Shown here: piece after piece, positions 7,321-11,951 of the stretch
Layout: the number at the start of each line of letters is the position of its first letter
Position numbering within the stretch: position 1 is the first letter of the stretch
Virus record (IMG/VR): IMGVR_UViG_3300009124_000039
Span: 1 to 37,766 of that record
DNA length: 37,766 bases
DNA from: a virus
Direction: 5' to 3' (one strand)
Notes under the pieces: generated by a model
Database searches by the model: none
What the model saw: the letters and a program-made list of their open reading frames with translations, nothing else
Told to the model about the DNA's origin: nothing
Translations under genes and position numbers: made by a program

Positions 7321-7471
7321 CAGACACCTCAAAGCCTTGTCTCTGCAAGTACTCCTTTACAGCGTCCTCGACTATCTTCGACATGGATAGCCGTGTCATA
7401 GCGCTGTAATTGTGCAGCGCGTCGTACACATGCTCACGAATGCGTGGGCCGATTTGTTTAAGTTTATACAT
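7304..7471 (-). CDS. ribbon-helix-helix DNA-binding protein (55 aa)
   Basis: The protein reads MYKLKQIGPRIREHVYDALH, then a loop, then a helix pair ending 'MSKIVEDAVKEYLQRQG'. This matches Arc/CopG-type ribbon-helix-helix repressors, which bind DNA as dimers through an N-terminal strand (here KLKQIGPR). It is the promoter-proximal gene of the replication operon, with Shine-Dalgarno GGAGGAT 3-5 nt before the ATG, and it lies about 16 nt after the predicted start of transcription. Autoregulation of that operon, or control of the divergent lysis genes, is a natural guess but not shown. Confidence 0.75.
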   Translation of the reverse strand: MYKLKQIGPRIREHVYDALHNYSAMTRLSMSKIVEDAVKEYLQRQGFEVSDDHRS

Positions 7472-7493
7472 AAAATCCTCCGTCTTTCACACT

Positions 7494-7522
7494 TTGTTAA
7501 CATTGAAGTGATTATGGTGCAA
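7494..7522 (-). promoter_or_regulatory. promoter of the replication operon (TTGCAC-N17-TAACAA)
   Basis: Read on the minus strand, -35 TTGCAC is at 7522-7517 and -10 TAACAA at 7499-7494, with a 17-bp spacer and a preceding TGT (extended -10). Transcription would start near 7487, about 16 nt before the ribbon-helix-helix ATG. The same architecture occurs upstream of two other minus-strand operons. Confidence 0.65.
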
Positions 7523-7568
7523 GTGGGTTGCATGTGTTATGTTGATAAAAAGTTTCTTGAGGTTAGAC

Positions 7569-7796
7569 ATGCTGGATATGATTGAGCCTATTCTGCGTTG
7601 GCTTGTGGCGCCCTTAGTGGCGTTTGTGTGGCTTATGCATACACGTTTAAATAAGCACGATACGGAGATTGCTGTGTTGAAATCTAAGTATGAGGCGGAC
7701 AAAACCGCGCACGACCGCGAGATGAAAGAGATGAAAGAAACCATCAAAGCCATCTTCCAGAAACTGGATAACATCGAACAAGCATTGAGAAAGTAA
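7569..7796 (+). CDS. small membrane protein with coiled coil, possible holin-like accessory (75 aa)
   Basis: The start at 7569 follows a fair Shine-Dalgarno (TGAGGT, about 6 nt away); a start at 7539 would add ten residues without one. Residues about 2-22 form one membrane helix ('MIEPILRWLVAPLVAFVWLM') and residues 28-70 a highly charged coiled coil. The layout is that of small phage lysis-associated membrane proteins, though the order helix-then-coil differs from the XhlA family. It heads the plus-strand lysis cassette and its TAA overlaps the next ATG (TAATG). Confidence 0.6.
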   Translation: MLDMIEPILRWLVAPLVAFVWLMHTRLNKHDTEIAVLKSKYEADKTAHDREMKEMKETIKAIFQKLDNIEQALRK

Positions 7797-7954
7797 TGCT
7801 TTGGGTGCTGATCCACGTTGCTGTAACGTGGGTCACGATGCCAATGGGGCCAGTGCCCGTGATTGTCTGCGTTTATTCTTCACCGGAAATAGAGTATAAT
7901 TTACAAAAATATCAGCCGCTGTGGGAGCCGTGTGCGGAGTATAGGAATGTCTGA
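7796..7954 (+). CDS. small exported-looking protein with two cysteines (52 aa)
   Basis: The ATG shares bases with the stop of the preceding gene, and the frame stops 2 nt before the next gene, so the whole unit fits between its neighbours. The first 26 residues are hydrophobic (signal peptide or membrane anchor). Cys25 and Cys46 in the short polar tail could form a disulfide in the periplasm. No family recognised. Two more proteins in this genome have the same plan. Confidence 0.55.
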   Translation: MLWVLIHVAVTWVTMPMGPVPVIVCVYSSPEIEYNLQKYQPLWEPCAEYRNV

Positions 7955-7956
7955 CT

Positions 7957-8424
7957 ATGGCCATACTGGAATCCATTGCCGCCGCGAACGCAGCGTATTC
8001 TGTGATTCGCACCGCTCTCTCTAACGGAAAAGAAACTGCCAGTCTAATGGGCTCTATCGGGAAGTTTTTGACAGCCGAGGAGGACATCAAGTCCGCCGTC
8101 GAGCGCAAGAAGAAGAGCCCGCTTACAGCGATCACAGGCGGCTCAGAGGGCGACTGGGAAGAGTTTCAGGCATTGGAGGACATTCGCCAGAAAAGGGTTG
8201 AGCTTGAAAGCTGGTGCCGGCTCTACGCTCCGAGTGGCACTTGGGACAGGTGGGTGTCCTACGAGGCCAAGGTGCGCACGCAGCGCGCTGAAGCGAAGAA
8301 GGCGGCCGTGAAGGCGCGAGAGAAACGCAACGAGCAGATCGCGATGGCACTGGCAATCACGGTGGCGTTCGCCACATGCGTGGCCGGCTTGTATTACCTT
8401 GGCCAGTACATGGGTAAGTGGTGA
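7957..8424 (+). CDS. phage membrane protein of the lysis region (155 aa), unknown function
   Basis: The N-terminal third is small-residue-rich and helical (MAILESIAAANAAYSVIRTAL). The middle contains 'EEFQALEDIRQKRVELESWCRLYAPSGTWDRW' style sequence (positions about 68-100) and a charged helix. The C-terminus has one membrane segment (about 128-150). I believe similar proteins sit beside holin and endolysin genes of many marine phages, but their role is not established. Location and the membrane anchor suggest a part in lysis or virion release. Confidence 0.65.
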   Translation: MAILESIAAANAAYSVIRTALSNGKETASLMGSIGKFLTAEEDIKSAVERKKKSPLTAITGGSEGDWEEFQALEDIRQKRVELESWCRLYAPSGTWDRWVSYEAKVRTQRAEAKKAAVKAREKRNEQIAMALAITVAFATCVAGLYYLGQYMGKW

Positions 8425-8528
8425 TTGCAGAGCGCAACGGTAAATACGTCGTCTACGACGCTACTGGTAAGGTACTCCTGATCACCAGAAATAAGAGGAT
8501 CGCAGAGCATTATGCCAATAACTCCTGA
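8421..8528 (+). CDS. 35-aa protein bridging two lysis genes
   Basis: A GTG at 8421-8423 overlaps the TGA of the previous gene (GTGA), and the frame ends at TGA 8526-8528, inside the start of the holin gene. The translation contains 'NGKYVVYDATGKVLLITRNK', a beta-hairpin-like 'GKYVV..GKVL' pattern followed by a short helix, unlike random sequence. Overlap with both neighbours argues for a real, coupled gene. No function is known to me. Confidence 0.5.
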   Translation: MIAERNGKYVVYDATGKVLLITRNKRIAEHYANNS

Positions 8529-8763
8529 ATGGCTCGACAAGTGGCGCATCTGGCCGCGCATGATTATCACGCTGTACGGCGTGGCGTTCTATCAGACGAC
8601 GACTTGGTTCATGGCGCTCGATACGCCCACAAACGCCCAGAGCGCCTTCGTAAGCGTCATCGTGGGCGCCGGTGCAGGCTTCTTCGGCATATATACAAAT
8701 AGCAAGTCATCTGTTAACGTAACGCCAGCCAAGAAGGAGGCTTGTGAGAAATGCGGAAAATAG
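8512..8763 (+). CDS. holin (two membrane segments)
   Basis: Holins form lesions in the inner membrane and let the endolysin out. This 83-aa protein has a short charged N-terminus, a first membrane helix (about 15-37, 'RMIITLYGVAFYQTTTWFMAL'-like), a loop around 'DTPTNAQ', and a second helix (about 44-60). The tail is polar with two Cys, 'CEKCGK'. Two segments and the position directly before the amidase (13-nt overlap) fit a class II holin. Confidence 0.75.
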   Translation: MPITPEWLDKWRIWPRMIITLYGVAFYQTTTWFMALDTPTNAQSAFVSVIVGAGAGFFGIYTNSKSSVNVTPAKKEACEKCGK

Positions 8764-9407
8764 ACACGATTATAGTTCACTGCACTGCGACACGCGCGGA
8801 GTGGTGGGAGAGCAGATCAGCGGAAGACAAGATGGCCGAGTGTAAGAGCTGGCATTTAGACCGCGGCTGGTCAGACATTGGATACCATTACCTCATTGAC
8901 CGCGACGGTACGGTTACGGAAGGGCGCCCGATTGAAAAGTCTGGCGCGCACGCGAAGGGATATAATAAGACATCAGTTGGCATCGCATTATGGGGCGGAC
9001 ACGGTGGCTCTCAGGACGATAAGTTCGAAGAGCACTTCACGCCTCAACAAGATCGCGCGCTACGCCGGCTGATTGCACAACTCCGCATGGAGTACCCCGC
9101 AATCGCAACCATCATTGGGCATAATTCAGTATCTCCGAAAATGTGCCCGTGCTTCGAGGTGTCAGCATGGCTCAGCAACGCAGAACCGGAACCCAAGAAA
9201 CAGAAGACGCGGATCATCCAGTCGAAGACGGTACAGGCATCAACCATTGCAAAGGTTACGTCTGCCGCTACACCCCTTGTTGGTGTTATCGGTGGGCTAG
9301 AGTGGCAGAAGCTGGCCCTGATGGGGGTGTTCGCTCTGGTGGGTATGGTAGCGTTAGGGGTGGTCGATATGGAGCGCCTGAAGAAGTGGAATAAGGGCGA
9401 CCGCTGA
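8751..9407 (+). CDS. endolysin: T7-type N-acetylmuramoyl-L-alanine amidase with C-terminal membrane segment
   Basis: It cleaves the amide bond between muramic acid and the peptide stem of peptidoglycan. The amidase_2 fold is clear in residues 1-145. Zinc ligands by comparison with T7 lysozyme are H10 ('IIVHCTAT'), H124 ('IIGHNS') and C132, with catalytic Y46 and K130 also present. Beyond the T7 length there is a basic linker (about 147-170) and a hydrophobic segment (about 176-205) ending in 'WNKGDR'. This tail may anchor the enzyme in the inner membrane, so its release could depend on the holin. Overlaps holin and Rz genes by 13 and 1 nt. Confidence 0.85.
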   Translation: MRKIDTIIVHCTATRAEWWESRSAEDKMAECKSWHLDRGWSDIGYHYLIDRDGTVTEGRPIEKSGAHAKGYNKTSVGIALWGGHGGSQDDKFEEHFTPQQDRALRRLIAQLRMEYPAIATIIGHNSVSPKMCPCFEVSAWLSNAEPEPKKQKTRIIQSKTVQASTIAKVTSAATPLVGVIGGLEWQKLALMGVFALVGMVALGVVDMERLKKWNKGDR

Positions 9408-9649
9408 TGTTTATATTGGCCAGACTGAAGATGTACCTGTGGATCGTTGGGGCCGCACTTGTGGCCGTTGTCACCGTGTACTTCCGTGGCAAGGCGGATG
9501 GACGCCACGATTTGGAATACGAAATCAAAGATAAGCGCCTCGAAGACATTATGAAGGCGAAGGAGATAGAAGATGAAGTTGAAGCTCTTGACGACACTGG
9601 GCTTGCTGAGCGTGCTTCTAAGTGGGTGCGCAACGATAACGGGCGGTAG
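9407..9649 (+). CDS. Rz: i-spanin (Rz-like)
   Basis: Inner-membrane spanin subunit that joins the outer-membrane lipoprotein to disrupt the outer membrane at the end of lysis. The 80-aa protein has an N-terminal membrane helix (about 6-26) followed by a charged coiled coil (about 30-70). It begins on the last base of the amidase gene, and the o-spanin starts inside its 3' end in another frame. Confidence 0.75.
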   Translation: MFILARLKMYLWIVGAALVAVVTVYFRGKADGRHDLEYEIKDKRLEDIMKAKEIEDEVEALDDTGLAERASKWVRNDNGR

Positions 9650-9782
9650 CTACTGCGACTTAGCCAAGCCGCACATGTTTAAGTCTAGCGATACAGTGGA
9701 TATTCTGATGCAGTACGACCGCGGATTATTGACCGATACGATCGTACATAATGAGACGTTCGAAAGAATTTGCGGTCAATAG
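9573..9782 (+). CDS. Rz1: o-spanin lipoprotein (Rz1-like), partly embedded in Rz
   Basis: The 69-aa protein has a clear lipoprotein signal: Lys-rich start, hydrophobic core and lipobox 'LLSGC' (about 15-19), then a periplasmic tail with three further-spaced Cys/charged residues. The gene starts 77 nt before the end of Rz in a different frame, the classical overlapping Rz/Rz1 layout. It would sit in the outer membrane and bind the i-spanin. A start with a Shine-Dalgarno (AGGAGA) lies inside Rz. Confidence 0.75.
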   Translation: MKLKLLTTLGLLSVLLSGCATITGGSYCDLAKPHMFKSSDTVDILMQYDRGLLTDTIVHNETFERICGQ

Positions 9783-9822
9783 CATTTTGCCGTTGACCGC
9801 GCCGCACGCTACTTTAGAAAGG

Positions 9823-9916
9823 CGTGGCGGAGAGCAGAATTAACGTGCCGCGTCCCTACCACGGGCGGTTTTGTTGGTTCCCCAGTATAGCCCGACACTT
9901 GCTGGCTCTCCGCACG
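9823..9916. other. long inverted repeat in the convergent gap (structured RNA or bidirectional end signal)
   Basis: Arms CGTG-g-CGGAGAGC (9823-9835) and GCTCTCCGCACG (9905-9916) pair over 12 bp with one bulged G and enclose 69 nt. Inside, CCG..CCC (9852-9862 region) can pair with GGGCGG, giving a nested stem. It fills the gap between the lysis cassette and the convergent HNH gene. No oligo-T follows either arm, so it is not a standard terminator. I tested and rejected a tRNA. Confidence 0.5.
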
Positions 9917-9918
9917 AT

Positions 9919-10275
9919 TTACTTCTCCTCGTCGTGAAGCACTCGATGACAGTTTGCACATAGAACGATGCAACGCTCCAATGCTTCCTTCTGAGCCGCG
10001 CCGAACCGACCATTGCGGACAAGGTCGGTGACGCGTTGGTTGTCATCGCTTTTGATGACGTGATGAAAGTCTATCGCTGCTGGGTGGGAGAATCCGCACT
10101 TGACGCACGATAGCGTTGCCTTCCACTCACGATATTCCACGCGCTTCTTGCGGCGATAGCTATTGATTCGGTCTTGGATTTTCCTTTTGTTTTTTTGGTA
10201 ATACTTTTTGCGATACTCTTTATTATACGCCTTTTGGCGCTCCTTATCGGCATAGGGAATGGCTACATCCTCCAT
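9919..10275 (-). CDS. HNH homing-type endonuclease (118 aa)
   Basis: The first 50 residues are strongly basic and helical (Lys/Arg/Tyr-rich, DNA-binding). The HNH domain follows: zinc pair C57/C60 ('CVKC'), catalytic 'DFHHV' (69-73), and second zinc pair in 'CANCHRVLH' (C106, C109, H110, H114). Stand-alone HNH proteins of this size are usually homing endonucleases. The gene starts 5 nt after a factor-independent terminator that would stop transcription from the upstream operon, so it depends on read-through or its own signal. The ATG at 10273-10275 has no Shine-Dalgarno in front; GGAGG lies inside the first codons. Confidence 0.8.
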   Translation of the reverse strand: MEDVAIPYADKERQKAYNKEYRKKYYQKNKRKIQDRINSYRRKKRVEYREWKATLSCVKCGFSHPAAIDFHHVIKSDDNQRVTDLVRNGRFGAAQKEALERCIVLCANCHRVLHDEEK

Positions 10276-10277
10276 AG

Positions 10278-10300
10278 AAAAAGGCTCCCGTAGGAGCCTT
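10278..10300 (-). terminator. factor-independent terminator of the accessory operon
   Basis: On the minus strand an 8-bp stem (AAGGCTCC / GGAGCCTT, arms 10293-10300 and 10281-10288, loop 4 nt) runs into five T. It lies 3 nt after the stop region of the HTH gene and just before the HNH gene. Confidence 0.8.
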
Positions 10301-10303
10301 ATA

Positions 10304-10594
10304 TCATATTTTATGCTTAGATCGAAACTCGTATAACCGCTGTCGCGTTATATCTAACCTTCGCGCAATTTGGTCGTTGCTGTATCCCTGCGCAGCCATC
10401 TCCTTGATCGTCTGGTAGTGGCGCTCGTTACGCTTACGCCCACCCCTTTGACCGGCTGCACGCTGCGCGTTAGTCATATTTACCTTTTTCTGCAAAATCT
10501 TGTTTTCGATGGCGCACGTTGCGTACAAATGGTGCAGGCACTTTAGCCAGCGTTCCTCCGTTGGCGGCACACCCTTTGGCCAAGTGAAACTCAT
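10304..10594 (-). CDS. helix-turn-helix protein (96 aa)
   Basis: The last 35 residues are a clean helix-turn-helix: 'IKEMAAQGYSNDQIARRLDI' followed by 'TRQRLYEFRSKHKI', resembling resolvase/transposase-type or transcription-regulator HTH domains. A basic linker with 'RGGRKRNERH' precedes it, and the N-terminal 35 residues contain 'WLKCLHHLYATCA'. Its ATG overlaps the stop of a 31-aa membrane gene (TAATG) and its 3' end meets a terminator. It may be a late regulator or a DNA-binding accessory; the target is unknown. Confidence 0.65.
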   Translation of the reverse strand: MSFTWPKGVPPTEERWLKCLHHLYATCAIENKILQKKVNMTNAQRAAGQRGGRKRNERHYQTIKEMAAQGYSNDQIARRLDITRQRLYEFRSKHKI

Positions 10595-10689
10595 TACATT
10601 ACCCCCATTACTAGCATCTCAAACATACGTGCCACTGAGGCGCCCGCTAAGGCGCACAGAGTGATCAGTAGTGCATTAGACAGTGACAT
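10594..10689 (-). CDS. 31-aa hydrophobic peptide (likely single membrane segment)
   Basis: An ATG at 10687-10689 inside the end of the upstream gene opens a 31-codon frame whose TAA overlaps the ATG of the HTH gene (TAATG). The translation, MSLSNALLITLCALAGASVA followed by eleven residues with four Met, is a typical single membrane helix with a short tail. Overlap with both neighbours makes a chance frame unlikely. Function unknown. Confidence 0.55.
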   Translation of the reverse strand: MSLSNALLITLCALAGASVARMFEMLVMGVM

Positions 10690-10909
10690 CTATTCCAAGC
10701 TCCTTCTGTAGCTGGCGCAGCTCTGCGCGGTCATCTAAGAGCAATGCCTGCTCTATTCCGATGTCTGCGCTGTGGCCGCTCCAGCGCACGCCTCTAACTT
10801 CGTTCAGGCGCTCAATCTTAATCAGGCGCTTCTTGATGCGGTCAACCAGTTGCTCCATGCGCTCCTGCGGTGTCATGACGTATTCGCCAGTTGTGATATC
10901 GTAAGTCAA
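10676..10909 (-). CDS. small helical protein of unknown function (77 aa, TTG start)
   Basis: The start proposed is TTG at 10907-10909. It overlaps the TGA of a 31-codon gene upstream (TTGA) and lies about 9 nt after GGAAGAGGAG. The open frame extends to an ATG at 10945, but that would cover the upstream small gene. The product is charged and helical, with a Lys/Arg-rich segment ('RIKKRLIKIERLNEVRGVRW') and a C-terminal Asp/Leu/Gln helix, so it may bind nucleic acid or dimerise. No family recognised. If the longer start is used the protein has 89 aa. Confidence 0.55.
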   Translation of the reverse strand: MTYDITTGEYVMTPQERMEQLVDRIKKRLIKIERLNEVRGVRWSGHSADIGIEQALLLDDRAELRQLQKELGIDVTV

Positions 10910-11001
10910 AATGGACACTCCTCTTCCGGTGTTGTTGGGCGCCACACAACATCGACGTTGTGCAGCGCTTTGATAAAATCTACTAGGTTACTGGGCCACA
11001 T
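10906..11001 (-). CDS. 31-aa protein between two overlapping genes
   Basis: The ATG (10999-11001) lies in the last codons of the 189-aa gene and the TGA overlaps the TTG of the next gene. The peptide starts MWPSNLVDFIKALHN and ends in a Pro/Glu/Cys-rich tail 'EEECPF'. This is an amphipathic helix plus a short polar tail. Support is the double overlap; it could also be a leader frame whose translation delivers ribosomes to the TTG start. Confidence 0.42.
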   Translation of the reverse strand: MWPSNLVDFIKALHNVDVVWRPTTPEEECPF

Positions 11002-11557
11002 TGATCTCTACCTTTGTGGGGCGTTGGATGACGGTCTGTTTGACGCCTTCGCGCAGATCATGCGCCTTCACTTTGGCCATGCATGTGATCTTGTCGCCAG
11101 CGTTCCAAGGGTTTGAGCCTTTGTAAATTATGATGTTGCCATTAGCGTCACGGCAAACGTGCAGATATGTGGTTCCATACATGCCATCCCAACTGGAGAC
11201 GATTGTGACATTAAAGGTAAATCGACCGCGCATACCTACCTCACCAATCCATGATGACTTGGCATCCTGAGACGCCCATTCAGCGACCTTAGCTTTGCGA
11301 TCGTCTAATATCTCGACCATCTTGTCACGCATGGTGTCGGTTGGCTTACCAAAGGTAAGGATGCCGTACTTTACCGCGCAGAAAAAGCCTGCGTCTTGCT
11401 CCGCTGGGTAGCCTTCCAGAAAGTCGATGATTTCTTGTGCGCGATCGTCAGCCGCGATCCATTCACGTTGCTTTGTGCGCGCGGCGTTAGCCATCTTGCG
11501 TGCGCGGATGGCTGGCTCGTAGCGGTGCTCGTATTCATGTGTAGGGTCGTATGCCAT
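10988..11557 (-). CDS. phage protein with OB-like C-terminal domain (189 aa)
   Basis: The start at 11557 has a good Shine-Dalgarno (AAGGAG, 9 nt); the longer frame to 11689 runs through a terminator and promoter and is rejected. Residues about 1-60 are a charged helical region. Residues about 105-185 read 'GEVGMRGRFTFNVTIV', 'GTTYLHVCRDANGNIIIYKG', 'AGDKITCMAKVKAHD' and 'GVKQTVIQRPTKVE'. This strand pattern is seen in phage and plasmid proteins next to helicases and looks like an OB fold. A nucleic-acid-binding role is plausible. It heads the accessory operon under a matched promoter. Confidence 0.6.
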   Translation of the reverse strand: MAYDPTHEYEHRYEPAIRARKMANAARTKQREWIAADDRAQEIIDFLEGYPAEQDAGFFCAVKYGILTFGKPTDTMRDKMVEILDDRKAKVAEWASQDAKSSWIGEVGMRGRFTFNVTIVSSWDGMYGTTYLHVCRDANGNIIIYKGSNPWNAGDKITCMAKVKAHDLREGVKQTVIQRPTKVEINVAQ

Positions 11558-11583
11558 TTTTGATTCTCCTTCTGTACTCCCTC

Positions 11584-11612
11584 TTGTTAACATTGTGCTA
11601 ACACATATGCAA
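11584..11612 (-). promoter_or_regulatory. promoter of the accessory operon (TTGCAT-N17-TAACAA)
   Basis: On the minus strand, -35 TTGCAT (11612-11607) and -10 TAACAA (11589-11584) are 17 bp apart, with TGT before the -10. The start of transcription would be near 11577, about 20 nt before the ATG at 11557. Same plan as the promoters at 7494-7522 and 33896-33924. Confidence 0.7.
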
Positions 11613-11613
11613 G

Positions 11614-11643
11614 AAAAAATGCCCCACGCTTTCGCGCAGGGCA
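11614..11643 (-). terminator. factor-independent terminator of the virion operon
   Basis: On the minus strand a 10-bp stem (arms 11634-11643 and 11620-11629, two G-T pairs) closes a GAAA tetraloop and is followed by six T. It stops transcription arriving from the virion genes that end at 11948, two bases before the -35 of the next operon's promoter. Confidence 0.85.
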
Positions 11644-11710
11644 GTACAGGGAGGCGAATGAGGAACATGGTGTGTCCTGTGCATTCCACTGCACTATATT
11701 TAGTTCCGAT

Positions 11711-11739
11711 TTGCTTTACAATCCCTATGCGTGTTAAAA
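11711..11739 (+). promoter_or_regulatory. plus-strand promoter for the 60-aa gene
   Basis: TTGCTT (11711-11716), 17-bp spacer, TTAAAA (11734-11739). It lies 30 bp before an ATG that has a strong Shine-Dalgarno (GGAGGA at about 11757-11762). The gene is otherwise isolated on this strand. Confidence 0.5.
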
Positions 11740-11768
11740 GTTAACTAGCATTTAACGGAGGATTACCC

Positions 11769-11951
11769 ATGCTAACTGAAGAACAACGCGAACTTGTCCG
11801 CATCCTGAACCAGCCGCACCGTGTACACAACATGCTGGCGCTGTTCCGCTCATGCGAAAAAGCCGCGACCCTGATCCAAGATCAATCCGCTGAAATCGAT
11901 AAGCTAAACGAAACGAAGCCGGCGCCGAAGAAGCGCGCGGCGAAGTCTTAG
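11769..11951 (+). CDS. small helical protein with basic C-terminus (60 aa)
   Basis: A lone plus-strand gene with its own promoter and a strong Shine-Dalgarno. Residues 1-45 form charged helices ('EEQRELVRIL', then 'LIQDQSAEIDKLNE') with coiled-coil-like spacing. The tail is Lys/Arg/Ala/Pro-rich ('PAPKKRAAKS'), as in small DNA-binding proteins. It converges on, and overlaps by 4 nt, the end of the long virion operon. Such a separately driven small gene could be an early host-interaction protein; no family recognised. Confidence 0.6.
   Translation: MLTEEQRELVRILNQPHRVHNMLALFRSCEKAATLIQDQSAEIDKLNETKPAPKKRAAKS

Noticed and set aside
9823-9916. tRNA-like cloverleaf (7-bp acceptor-like arms) between the lysis and HNH genes
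   Set aside because: Neither strand has a D-arm or a T-arm with GGTTC-type loop in the right place, and there is no CCA-adjacent anticodon stem. Kept as an inverted repeat only.
10946-11689. Longer upstream starts for several minus-strand genes (for example 11689, 3278, 17061, 33711, 33892)
   Set aside because: The extra N-termini are Arg-rich shadows of neighbouring genes or run across terminators or promoters; internal ATGs with Shine-Dalgarno or overlap junctions fit better.
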